Assembly (NCBI GenBank): GCA_020633655.1
Contig: JACKDF010000006.1
Location: forward strand, 1 to 64,000
From: Deferribacteres bacterium
GTDB lineage: Bacteria; Zhuqueibacterota; Zhuqueibacteria; Zhuqueibacterales; Geothermadaptataceae
Direction: 5' to 3'
Length of the DNA: 64,000 bases
Below the pieces are notes generated by a model. It did no database searches. It was not told the origin of the DNA and worked only from the letters and a program-made list of their open reading frames with translations. Below, piece by piece: positions 56,001-63,688 of this stretch (position 1 is its first letter; every line of letters begins with the position of its first letter). Position numbers and translations under genes: made by a program.

Positions 56001-56134
56001 TCACTGGAACGAGATTCAATTTACGGCTCGATTTCCCCCTTTGGGTGAATGAACCATACAAGGATCCAATTTCAGGAAAAGAAGACGAACAAGTGAAGTT
56101 TCGCTATGTTGTAAGTTTTGAGAGAGCTTTTTAA
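53096..56134 (+). CDS. M1-type metallopeptidase fused to an outer-membrane beta-barrel domain
   Basis: About 1012 residues. Signal MQRFIRILFLFAIPTLISA. Residues about 30-480 are an M1-type gluzincin: GGGMEYPMLVMN, then zinc motif LILHEVGHIYFYGIL (about 361) and the Glu ligand in LDEGFTTFQTRWY (about 385). After a linker domain, residues about 620-1012 show alternating beta-strands (GLRSGIRLQGHYR, VTAQMWYGAESQK, GGVLLRAYAGTFI) with RGFYDQPELLGDGLAAVNIELR and the terminal strand FRYVVSFERAF, as in surface-antigen/patatin-type barrels. The barrel would hold the peptidase at the outer membrane. Start ATG 53096 has CGGAGGG upstream; the ORF could begin at 52937 without a ribosome site. Confidence 0.85.
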   Translation: MQRFIRILFLFAIPTLISASEDYWQQFVHYDMNVKLNTNTHILSGTSSILYQNNSPDTLKMLYMHLYPNGYRNPQSLRAQEARKFYQEMNTDTSETGWIDITQFRILPAETEHQVNEPLTAFEIDDTILKAPLPHPLLPGEKVRIELQFDSKVRKFQGRAGRRGQQYDFAQWYPKMCVYDENGWNNVPFHLTGEFYGEFSTFDVSMDVPFENIVGATGVVTSGDPGWELVRVDTAISASDWQKTAKSMQKEKSEQAKDSPRRNVTFHAENVHDFAWITSPDFLYESGDWDGIPIHVLYNSRVKMRWSKTAAERGRRALEWLSDKFGRYPYPQLTITHGLLGGGMEYPMLVMNSSESEGLILHEVGHIYFYGILGNNETKEAWLDEGFTTFQTRWYMETRYGDWGYDRDAQLKRASWLDKKRPAVTSRERTESFTMMYMDSKFNEPISRWSYKYNDGMSYQMNAYNKGSLLYDMLRYVVGEENFTKICHSWFDRWKFKHVNEARFRAVCEEVSGMNLDWFFEEWLHGTPTVDYQLGKVTKNKLSDGSFETKVDVKRAADGIMPVEVEITLPDGSTQIQRWAGKDTEGSLVFKTNEKPDKVVLDPQNSILDKSRMGHGDMKVEFYPEYPRMRYSPSNAYVVTYKPTFWYNDVDGLRSGIRLQGHYRNTREVTAQMWYGAESQKLDGAFEYASGSSFMQNMNYSLSSGRIEGRTFAKASMNYEKGQYIFSGLRNRFSLDYIFTKLDDAAYAISEYDIDGETVALPHWSDSDVSLLHGQYSVNPRGMKWRSNMDFDVWHGNEGLGGDVNFTKLASELKFSKAGEKGGVLLRAYAGTFIGGKDNLPVQHAFSAFAESYHDQFFNSRLSRTRGAFFPEAHFQKPGGGNLRGFYDQPELLGDGLAAVNIELRRTLKIPVLDKLFIRRFLGRSEFIMFGETGTLAMLDGVDSNKTLADAGFGLYFEKQYGDEWYTLITGTRFNLRLDFPLWVNEPYKDPISGKEDEQVKFRYVVSFERAF

Positions 56135-56152
56135 AAAAAAATGGTTATTTAG

Positions 56153-56206
56153 CCTACTTTACACGATTGGGCAGGGGATATCCCCTGCCCAATCGTGTAA
56201 AGTAGG
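56153..56206. repeat. Interspersed palindromic repeat, copy F (54-bp perfect palindrome)
   Basis: A perfect palindrome with 27-base arms (left arm begins CCTACTTTACACGATTGGGC), centred on GGGGATATCCCC. Pairing continues imperfectly beyond. It lies 18 bases past the M1-barrel stop, between convergent genes, where it could also end transcription. Perfect symmetry suggests the youngest or best-conserved copy. Confidence 0.85.
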
Positions 56207-56271
56207 TTAGTAAATAAATCAAAACGGCAAATGGCTGCAGGGAAGATTTTTTGACTCATGCAGTCATTTCT

Positions 56272-57576
56272 TTATTGGATCACATCCAGAATAATTGGCA
56301 ACTTGTTCACTTTTTCGCTAACGATTGTAAACGCGTTTTGTGCCCGCTGAACCAGATGCTCAGAAACAGGCTTCAAATCTGCAAAAAGCGTACACAAGGT
56401 TTCATCTTTGGCAACGTGTGAGCCAACTTTTTTTGCCATCTTTATCCCTGCCAATGCATCGACGTTATCTTCTTTTTTCTGCCGGCCGGCACCTAACAAC
56501 ATGCTCACTTCTCCCAGTTCCCTTGCATGTGCCCGGGCAATATAACCCTCGGACGATGCTTTAATTGCTGTTTTAAATCGAGGTTGGGCGTATTTGTCGG
56601 GTTGATCGATAAAGGTCACATCACCGCCTTGCGCAAGCACAATCTCGCGGAAACGTGTTAGCGCTTCTCCCGATTGCAATTTACTTTCCGCAAGTGTGCG
56701 TGCATTTTCCAGTGTATCGGATTGATCTGTAAGCCAAACCATGTACGCTGCCAGTTCTATCGTCACTTCGTACAAATCGTCCGGGGCTTCGCCGTGCAGC
56801 ATTTGGATTGCTTCTTCCGCTTCGAACCAGTTGCCAATAGCATTTCCAAGGGGTTGATCCATTTGGGTAAGCAACGCCACTGTTTTAAGTTGAAATTCTC
56901 CAGCTGTGCTCACCAGGGCCTGCGCCAGTTCCCGGGCTTTTTCTTTTGTCTCGAAAATTGCGCCGTTTCCAGCCTTCACGTCGAGGACCAGAACGTCGAG
57001 ATTTTCTGCGAGTTTTTTGCTAAGAATACTTCCGCAAATAAGAGGAATACTGCTGACGGTAGCGGTGGCATCTCGCAGTGCATACATTTTTTTGTCAGCG
57101 GGACAGATTTCCGGGGTTTGGCCAATCAATCCAAAATTGTATTTTTCCAGCAATTCATAAAATGCGTTCATGGGAATTTGTGTATTGAACCCGGGAATGG
57201 ATTCCAGCTTGTCCAACGTACCGCCGGTGTGCCCCAGACTGCGGCCGGAAATCATAGGATTCATAACACCGCAGGTTGCAACCAGTGGCGCTAATATGAG
57301 GGATACCTTATCCCCGACGCCACCTGTGCTGTGCTTGTCCGCTTTCGCTGCTGCAAAACGGCTGAGATCCATTAACTCACCTGAGTCACGCATGAGCTTT
57401 GTTAACGTAGCCGTTTCACGGGCATTCATTCCCTGAAAATAGACCGCCATTAAAAATGCAGAAATTTGGTAATCGGGAATAAGTCCTTTGGTGTACCCAC
57501 CAATGAGAAAACGGATATCCTCTTCTGTTAAAATCATGCCATTACGTTTTTTAGTAATAATTTCAAGTGCAGTCAC
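56272..57576 (-). CDS. Pyrimidine-nucleoside (thymidine) phosphorylase
   Basis: Phosphorolysis of thymidine/uridine to base and (deoxy)ribose-1-phosphate in nucleoside salvage. 434 residues. Motifs: TEEDIRFLIGGYTKGLIPDYQ, KADKHSTGGVGDKVSL (phosphate site), MISGRSLGHTGGTLDKLESIPGF, and the C-terminal barrel-sandwich region GAGRQKKEDNVDALAGIKM. Start is taken at GTG 57576 with GGAG 7 bases upstream, giving the exact family length; an ATG at 57612 has none. Follows the phosphosugar mutase gene on the same strand. Confidence 0.94.
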   Translation of the reverse strand: MTALEIITKKRNGMILTEEDIRFLIGGYTKGLIPDYQISAFLMAVYFQGMNARETATLTKLMRDSGELMDLSRFAAAKADKHSTGGVGDKVSLILAPLVATCGVMNPMISGRSLGHTGGTLDKLESIPGFNTQIPMNAFYELLEKYNFGLIGQTPEICPADKKMYALRDATATVSSIPLICGSILSKKLAENLDVLVLDVKAGNGAIFETKEKARELAQALVSTAGEFQLKTVALLTQMDQPLGNAIGNWFEAEEAIQMLHGEAPDDLYEVTIELAAYMVWLTDQSDTLENARTLAESKLQSGEALTRFREIVLAQGGDVTFIDQPDKYAQPRFKTAIKASSEGYIARAHARELGEVSMLLGAGRQKKEDNVDALAGIKMAKKVGSHVAKDETLCTLFADLKPVSEHLVQRAQNAFTIVSEKVNKLPIILDVIQ

Positions 57577-57703
57577 AATTTCTCCAAAATTTCGATTAAA
57601 AACCAGATTCAATGAAAATAAAAACAGCGTTATGCCAGTACTTACACAACGCTGCCCTTGAATTATCTTAGCTAATTAAATTTGGACAAAAAATGTCAAA
57701 GAC

Positions 57704-59071
57704 TCAATGATTGTTTTTCTCCAATTCTTCTGTCACCGTACGCAATTCTTCTGCCATCGCCAGGGCCGTTTCCCTGTCCTGAGCTTCGGCCATTACACGC
57801 AAAATAGGTTCTGTGTTTGACGCACGTACTTGCACCCAGGACTTATTACGAATTAACTTCATGCCATCCGTAAGGTCAATTTGCTCATTTTTATAGCGTG
57901 CAGTGAGTACTTGCAGTAGTGCTTTGGCATCTGTATTCTCGCTCAATTCTATCTTCATTTTCACGATTTCATACTGTGGCAAGCGCGCCTTAATCTCGCT
58001 TAGTTTTTCATTTGCACTCGACAGATGTTGCAGAACCAATGCGGCGCCAACAATGGCATCCCGCCCGAGGTGTAATTCCGGAAGGATAACCCCACCGTTG
58101 CCTTCGCCACCAAATACCGCGCCGACTTCCCGCATATGTTTGGTTACATTAATCTCGCCAACCCTGGTGAATTCGGTCTCGCACCCATATTCCCGCGCAA
58201 TATCTGGCAGTGCTTGGGATGTGGACACATTAACGACAACTTTGCCCTGGCGGTGTTTGAGAAAATAATCACCAGCGACGGCGATTGTGTATTCTTCGCC
58301 GAGGGGTTCGCCTTTTTCGGAAATGAGAGCCAATCTGTCTGAATCCGGATCAACAACCAAGGCGAGATCGGCGCCGTGTTGTTTTACAGATTGGCAAACA
58401 ACAGTCAGGTTTTCCGGTACAGGCTCGGGCGTGCGGGCAAAAATACCGTTTGGCTCGCCATTGAGGATGATGCATTCACAACCAAGCTCTCCGAGTAATT
58501 TTGGCAAAATTACCGAACCAGCTCCATTGATACAATCAGCGACAACTTTGAATTTTCGTGCCCGGATTTGCATTGGATTAATGTACGGAAGTGCAAGCAC
58601 CTGTTCGATATGTTCCGCCGCGGAATTTTCGTATTTGGTTACTTTCCCCAGTTTATCCCAGGATTTGAAAGCGAATGCTTTGTTTTCACGAATCTCCAAA
58701 ATTTTGGCACCCTGTTCTGCATCGAGAAAAAGGCCATCAGGCGCGAGCATTTTTATTCCATTCCACATGATCGGATTGTGGCTTGCCGTAATGATAATTC
58801 CACCGGCACAATCCAGCTTTTCCGTCATCATTTGCACGGTCGGGGTTGCTGCGATCCCTAAATCGATGACATCACACCCCACAGAGATGAGGCCAGCGAC
58901 AAAGGCACGGTGTACCATTTCGCCTGACACTCGTGCATCCCAACCAATGACAACCGGCTTGCCTTCACAGTAAGTTCCATACGCCTGCGCAAATTGCGTA
59001 ACGATTTCTGGACTTAAACCATCACCAACTATCCCACGAATGCCGGAAACGCTAATCATTAAACGTGCCAC
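57704..59071 (-). CDS. Phosphoglucosamine mutase-like phosphohexomutase
   Basis: 455 residues. Four-domain alpha-D-phosphohexomutase: IRGIVGDGLSPE, the phosphoserine loop IITASHNPIMWNGIKM (Ser97), the metal loop DPDSDRLALI, and the sugar-specificity loop GGEGNGGVILPE, with the C-terminal RASNTEPILRVMAEA. The GEGNGG loop and overall length resemble GlmM-type enzymes (glucosamine-6-P to glucosamine-1-P) more than phosphoglucomutase, but related bifunctional PGM/PMM enzymes cannot be excluded. GTG start 59071 has AGGAG 8-10 bases upstream. Confidence 0.88.
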   Translation of the reverse strand: MARLMISVSGIRGIVGDGLSPEIVTQFAQAYGTYCEGKPVVIGWDARVSGEMVHRAFVAGLISVGCDVIDLGIAATPTVQMMTEKLDCAGGIIITASHNPIMWNGIKMLAPDGLFLDAEQGAKILEIRENKAFAFKSWDKLGKVTKYENSAAEHIEQVLALPYINPMQIRARKFKVVADCINGAGSVILPKLLGELGCECIILNGEPNGIFARTPEPVPENLTVVCQSVKQHGADLALVVDPDSDRLALISEKGEPLGEEYTIAVAGDYFLKHRQGKVVVNVSTSQALPDIAREYGCETEFTRVGEINVTKHMREVGAVFGGEGNGGVILPELHLGRDAIVGAALVLQHLSSANEKLSEIKARLPQYEIVKMKIELSENTDAKALLQVLTARYKNEQIDLTDGMKLIRNKSWVQVRASNTEPILRVMAEAQDRETALAMAEELRTVTEELEKNNH

Positions 59072-60071
59072 AGATAATCTCCTGAATTTTATATACTTTT
59101 ATGTGTCCCGCCGTGTATGTCCTCATGAAGTTCTGCAACCGGTTTTCTCAACCTTAGTGCAAAACTATCGCTCGGCGCATCATTCTTGCTGATAATATCA
59201 GCACAAAACTACAAATTATTGAGTTAGCCATACTCAAAAAAAATAGAAAGTTCTCACAACAAATCCTTTGAGCATATTATCCAAATAGCCGCATTAGATT
59301 GAACTGCGGAGTTGTAGGTCGCGCGTGTCTAATTTTCCAAAACCTGACGAGACTATCAAAAAATTCGTAAATTCGGACCCTGAGCTAGCTGACGGGCTAG
59401 AATTTGAGCGTGGAACCGGGTGTTTCGATACTTCAATTTTACTGAGCCACAAGCGAAATGACATCTCCGGACAGACTCGATTTATATTATTGCCATGCGA
59501 AAAACAGAAAGATCGATTATACAATAATTGGCTCTCACTTTCAAGCCAAAAGCAAAAGATGCGTAGGATATAACGCGGTCGATGCAAATTTTTTGGGTTC
59601 AGGAAAATTGTTATTTGAACTAATTTTTTGCTTGAAAAAGAAGACCAATTTGCGAATATCTCGAAAAAATTATCGCGTGAGACCAAAACGATGAATTAAA
59701 TTTCTTCACATCGACCGCATAGGTTGTATTTATAGACGTATCGTTATTTTCACGGATGAAAGTAAATATGCTCGGCTTGAAATTTTTCTAATGAATTGCG
59801 GAGAGGAACGACGCAAGTAGATCAAAGCTGAATTAAATCCCGAATTCCCGTATGCCATCCAAAGGAATTAAAACCAAGAACCCACTTGTATTTTTAGAAG
59901 AGTAGCTATTTTCAATCATCCCGAAAAAAACACTATTCTTTATAAACGTCTATCCTTGAATAATAAAACCGAAATGTTCCAAAACCAAACCCGGTTTTTT
60001 ATAGGATTTAATAAAGTAATCCTTATCAGCCACTTGTGAGCAGATTTTTTGTAGCCGAAGTCATGCATGAC
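59072..60071. other. About 1 kb without a convincing gene
   Basis: The longest gene-free stretch in the window. Two overlapping open frames (59294-59686 minus, 59325-59573 plus) lack protein-like features and ribosome sites. A short hairpin, TGCTGAT-AAT-ATCAGCA (59187-59203), lies about 116 bases upstream of the mutase gene. Beyond about 59700 the sequence is AT-rich. It could hold a decayed gene or an undetected small RNA. Confidence 0.4.
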
Positions 60072-61091
60072 ATGAATAAAAAACGAGAAAAGCGCATTCC
60101 ACCTTCCCATAGTATGCTTAAAAAAGTAGTGCTACTCGCCATGCTGTGCATTATTCTCATTTTCCTTTATAAATATTATTTTCAGAAAACAGGTTACCTT
60201 TTCATCGATTCTGCACCAACCGGTGCAAAAGTGCAAATTGACGGCAAAACAAATTCATCAAACACACCTTGTCTGGTCGGACCACTCAAAGCTGGAAAAC
60301 ATGCGATCAAATTAGAATTGCATGGATATGATGTTTGGCAGGCAGTCATAAAAACGCCGGGGAAAGATACACTGTGGTTGACACCTGAGCTTCTCGTTAA
60401 AGCCGGGACATATTCTATTTTACACATCGCAAGTACGCCGGGAGAAGCCTCGATCTTTATCGATGAAAACAGGCAGGAAACGGTAACCCCTGCAACATTG
60501 AACAACCTCATACCTGGTAGCCACAAAATACAATTGCGAAAAAATGGTTTTTTTCCCATCGATACACTCATTTATGTACAGCCAGGAGAACAGAATATTG
60601 AATTCTTTTTGCAAAGGGCAAAAGGAAAACTTGTTATCAATTCGACCCCCGCAAATGCCCAAATCCGCCTGAATGGTGAACTATTGAGTACGAAAACACC
60701 CTATATTTTTAATGACATTGGAGCTGGAATCCATCAGGTTGAAATTTCAAGTAATGGATTTAAAAGCGTTCACCGCACTGTTAATGTCAGCGCTGATGAA
60801 ACATTGTCACTTGATGTAAATCTTCATCGTGCCTCAGAAAAATCAAATTTAGGGGAAATATTAATCACTGCAGCTATTGTTACGGATAACGATCGTGAGA
60901 GAGCGACTTTCCCAGCCTTGATCATTGATGGAGAGGTGAAAGGTCAGGCTCCGTGTACATTGCAATTAGCTGCTGGAGAATATACGATTGAAGCGAATTT
61001 AACTGGTTTTGAGCCGAAACAAAAAACTGTGGAAATTCACGCCGGCCAAACTATCAATTACAAGTTTGAGTTCCGCAAAGAGCCTCAATAA
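60072..61091 (+). CDS. Membrane-anchored PEGA-repeat protein
   Basis: About 339 residues. N-terminal anchor (VVLLAMLCIILIFLYKYYF). Then four PEGA-type beta modules, each with the pattern of a short strand, APxGA-like turn and an AGxHxI/V strand: DSAPTGAKVQIDGK...GKHAIKLELHGY; STPGEASIFIDENRQ...GSHKIQLRKNGF; STPANAQIRLNGE...GIHQVEISSNGF; and LIIDGEVKGQAP...GEYTIEANLTGF. PEGA domains are extracytoplasmic scaffold modules, often near signalling proteins, with no catalytic role. Start ATG 60072 is tentative; GTG 60036 and ATG 60063 are alternatives without good ribosome sites. Confidence 0.88.
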   Translation: MNKKREKRIPPSHSMLKKVVLLAMLCIILIFLYKYYFQKTGYLFIDSAPTGAKVQIDGKTNSSNTPCLVGPLKAGKHAIKLELHGYDVWQAVIKTPGKDTLWLTPELLVKAGTYSILHIASTPGEASIFIDENRQETVTPATLNNLIPGSHKIQLRKNGFFPIDTLIYVQPGEQNIEFFLQRAKGKLVINSTPANAQIRLNGELLSTKTPYIFNDIGAGIHQVEISSNGFKSVHRTVNVSADETLSLDVNLHRASEKSNLGEILITAAIVTDNDRERATFPALIIDGEVKGQAPCTLQLAAGEYTIEANLTGFEPKQKTVEIHAGQTINYKFEFRKEPQ

Positions 61092-61257
61092 CAGACGTTT
61101 TTACTCGCGCCCGTTGTTCGTTCACCTCCCAACACCTTCAGTAAGCAATTTCACCAATTTGAGTTGACAGAGTGAGGATTTATTTTTATATTTCCGACCC
61201 TTTGGACAGAAGCGTTTTTCGCATAAACAATGAATCAGGAATACAAGGTTGCCGTTG

Positions 61258-61827
61258 ATGAATATAACAAAAAGGTTTTACTTATCTTCTCTAATCGTCT
61301 TTAGTATTCTCATTTTTGATCAGGCAACGAAAACTCTGGCCCATATAAATCTGCCACGTTTTCAGAAAATTTCATTCATGGAAGATACGCTCCGTTTACA
61401 GTATGCAGAAAATGCCGGTGCGGCGTTTAGCCTTGGTGCCAATTTGCCGGAAACCTGGCGCTGGATCATATTCGGCATCGGCCAGGGAATTTTTCTGCTT
61501 CTGCTTGGTTACTATCTGATAAAAAACCGCAACCAGCATGCGATTCAATTTTATGGATTTGTATTAATTCTTGGGGGAGGGCTCGGTAACTTTCTTGACC
61601 GACTTTACCGGAATGGGGTTGTTGTGGACTTCCTGAATGTGGGATTTGGCAGCATACGGACGGCAATTTTTAATGTGGCTGATATCGCCATAACATGCGG
61701 CTTATTATTGCTCATCTGGAGCATGATGCAGCATCCTTCCAAACATGAGGATCACAAAATTGGCTTCGACTCCGTTGAGGACGAGCTTCCCGTTGAAATC
61801 GAAAGCAAGAGCAGCAATCCGCTGTGA
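61258..61827 (+). CDS. lspA: Lipoprotein signal peptidase (signal peptidase II)
   Basis: Inner-membrane aspartyl protease that cleaves prolipoprotein signals. About 189 residues. Four hydrophobic segments; catalytic regions are NAGAAFSLGANLP (about 52-64), GGGLGNFLDRLYRNGVVVDFLNV (Asp124) and FNVADIAITCG (Asp142). A C-terminal charged tail of about 35 residues is longer than usual. ATG 61258 has AAGG about 9 bases upstream. Needed for the many lipoproteins predicted in this window. Confidence 0.96.
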   Translation: MNITKRFYLSSLIVFSILIFDQATKTLAHINLPRFQKISFMEDTLRLQYAENAGAAFSLGANLPETWRWIIFGIGQGIFLLLLGYYLIKNRNQHAIQFYGFVLILGGGLGNFLDRLYRNGVVVDFLNVGFGSIRTAIFNVADIAITCGLLLLIWSMMQHPSKHEDHKIGFDSVEDELPVEIESKSSNPL

Positions 61828-61828
61828 A

Positions 61829-62911
61829 TTAGTTTATCCTTCGAAAAGCTGTGGCTTTGATGATCAGAAAAACCTGCTTGCCATTGGCTAATTTTAACGC
61901 TTCAACTGTTTTTTCCACAACTTCAACTTCCACCTGAATCCCCGCATCGACTCCGATAAAAATCTTTCCTCCAACGGACTGAATATTTGTGATCAAGCCC
62001 GGTAAAATGTTTCGTGCCGATAGGCCATGTGGACGCTCCGTCGCTATAATAATTTCAGAGCCAGGAATGTCGAGAAAAAATTCATCACCGTAATTTGCGT
62101 TTATGCGTGGCAGTGTAAATTCCACGTTTCCTTTCGCAACGGTACAGGTACCTGCCTTCTCGTCCGTGCGCGTCAGTTTTACCTTGAAAATGTTTTGCAA
62201 TGTATTTTGCGAATAGAAATCCGATGAAACATAATCTTTCAACACCACAAATGGATCACCACTGGCTTCGACTTTTCCCGAGCGCATCAACAGCACGCTG
62301 TCGGCAATATTTAGCACCGTGGACAAGTCATGAGAGACGTAAACTATTGGCAGTGTAAATTCCTGGTGGATTTGTTTTAGTGAAGTGAGCAGGTTTATCC
62401 TGTTTGGTTGATCGATCGCCGCCAGAGGCTCATCGAGCAAAAGTAATTGGGGCGAGGCAAGCAATGCTCGGCCGATTGCTACACGTTGGGCTTCCCCTCC
62501 GGATAACGAATGAGGACTGCGGTCCAATAGCGGGGACAGTTTGAGCAAAGCAATAACGTCATCGAAAAAGAAGTGTCGCTCGTGGGGTTGGGTTAGTCCA
62601 TAACCAAAAAGCAGATTTTGCTTAACAGACATGTGCGGGAAAAGACGGCTGTCCTGAAATACATGGCCAATGCCACGTTTCTCTGGCTGGACAAATATCT
62701 TGTTTTCGTGGGAAAAAAAGGGAGTAGAGTTGAATTGAATAAAACCGCTGTCAGGTTGCAATAATCCGGACAGGCATTTCAAAGTCGTGGTCTTGCCGCA
62801 TCCCGAGGGACCAAAAAGCGCCGTGAATCCGTGGTTGATCACGGCCTCAAATTGTAAGTGGAATGATTTGAGCCTGATGTCAAATTGTGCCTGTAGAAAA
62901 GAATTATCCAT
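61829..62911 (-). CDS. modC: Molybdate-type ABC transporter ATP-binding protein
   Basis: 360 residues. ATPase that drives the ModB permease. Walker A GPSGCGKTTTLKCL, Q-loop HVFQDSRLFPHM, signature SLSGGEAQRVAIGRAL, Walker B LLLLDEPLAAID, and a C-terminal single Mop/TOBE domain (GLSARNILPGLITNIQSVGG). Start ATG 62911 overlaps the modB stop by 8 bases, so translation is coupled. A longer open frame to 63361 overlaps modB completely and is spurious. Molybdate versus tungstate specificity is not decided by the ATPase. Ends one base from the convergent lspA stop. Confidence 0.92.
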   Translation of the reverse strand: MDNSFLQAQFDIRLKSFHLQFEAVINHGFTALFGPSGCGKTTTLKCLSGLLQPDSGFIQFNSTPFFSHENKIFVQPEKRGIGHVFQDSRLFPHMSVKQNLLFGYGLTQPHERHFFFDDVIALLKLSPLLDRSPHSLSGGEAQRVAIGRALLASPQLLLLDEPLAAIDQPNRINLLTSLKQIHQEFTLPIVYVSHDLSTVLNIADSVLLMRSGKVEASGDPFVVLKDYVSSDFYSQNTLQNIFKVKLTRTDEKAGTCTVAKGNVEFTLPRINANYGDEFFLDIPGSEIIIATERPHGLSARNILPGLITNIQSVGGKIFIGVDAGIQVEVEVVEKTVEALKLANGKQVFLIIKATAFRRIN

Positions 62912-63593
62912 TGGCCTGACCGTCGGTTCTGCGCCAGCGTCGTAGCAAAATTTCGGAAATCGCAAGGCTGGCAAAGGAAAAGGCAAGAGCAATGGCGATG
63001 AGCAACAGAATTTTTGTGTCCTGGCCAGCCTGGTTTGCCAGGGAAAAAACGGCAAGGGGCATTGTTTGTGTCTCCCCGGGAATATTGCCGGCAAACATGA
63101 TTGTTGCCCCGAATTCACCAAGACAGCGGGCAAATGCCAGTAAAAGCCCCGCGATGATGCCGTTTGCGGATAAAGGAAGAGTAATACGACGGAAAATAAA
63201 CCAGCGGCCAGCCCGTAATGTCCGTGCAGCTTCTTCAATGCGCGGGTCGATGTTTTCAATGGCGACGCGAATGGCACGCACACAGAGGGGAAAAGCAACA
63301 ACAGCAGCAGCGATTGCAGCTGCCTGCCAGGTGAAGCTGATGGAAATACCAAAATAAGCATAGAAATACTTTCCTATGAAGCCATTTCGCCCAAATACCA
63401 TTAGCAAAAAATAACCTGTTACCACAGGCGGTAAGACAAGCGGTAAATTTACAAGTGTATCAAAGAGCATTTTTCCACGAAAATTTTTACGGGCCAGCAG
63501 CCAACCACAGGCGATCGCAAAGGGTAAATCGAGTAGCGTTGCAATGAGCGATATTTTTAACGACAGTTGGATGATTTCAGTGGTTGGGCTCAT
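62904..63593 (-). CDS. modB: Molybdate-type ABC transporter permease
   Basis: 229 residues, about five or six membrane helices. The cytoplasmic loop FARCLGEFGATIMFAGNIPGETQTMPLAV contains the EAA-type ModC docking motif (GEFGA) characteristic of the molybdate/sulfate family; PLVLPPVVTGYFLLMVFG also fits. A weak ribosome site precedes ATG 63593. No ModA-type binding-protein gene lies upstream within the window; the adjacent gene is an unrelated hydrolase. Confidence 0.93.
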   Translation of the reverse strand: MSPTTEIIQLSLKISLIATLLDLPFAIACGWLLARKNFRGKMLFDTLVNLPLVLPPVVTGYFLLMVFGRNGFIGKYFYAYFGISISFTWQAAAIAAAVVAFPLCVRAIRVAIENIDPRIEEAARTLRAGRWFIFRRITLPLSANGIIAGLLLAFARCLGEFGATIMFAGNIPGETQTMPLAVFSLANQAGQDTKILLLIAIALAFSFASLAISEILLRRWRRTDGQANG

Positions 63594-63688
63594 GTCTCGT
63601 TGGGAGTTTAATTTTTGTGCGAAAAATTTTGATGTATTTTGTACTCGGAGGGTTCAGACGATTTCCTTTTCACGTACCAATTCAGCCT

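Noticed and set aside
59294..59686. 130-residue minus-strand open frame in the 1-kb gap
   Set aside because: No ribosome site, no recognisable motif and Ser/Phe-rich composition typical of chance frames; overlaps another chance frame.
62912..63361. N-terminal extension of modC by about 150 residues
   Set aside because: It lies entirely inside modB on the same strand in another frame; modC family proteins begin where the ATG at 62911 lies.
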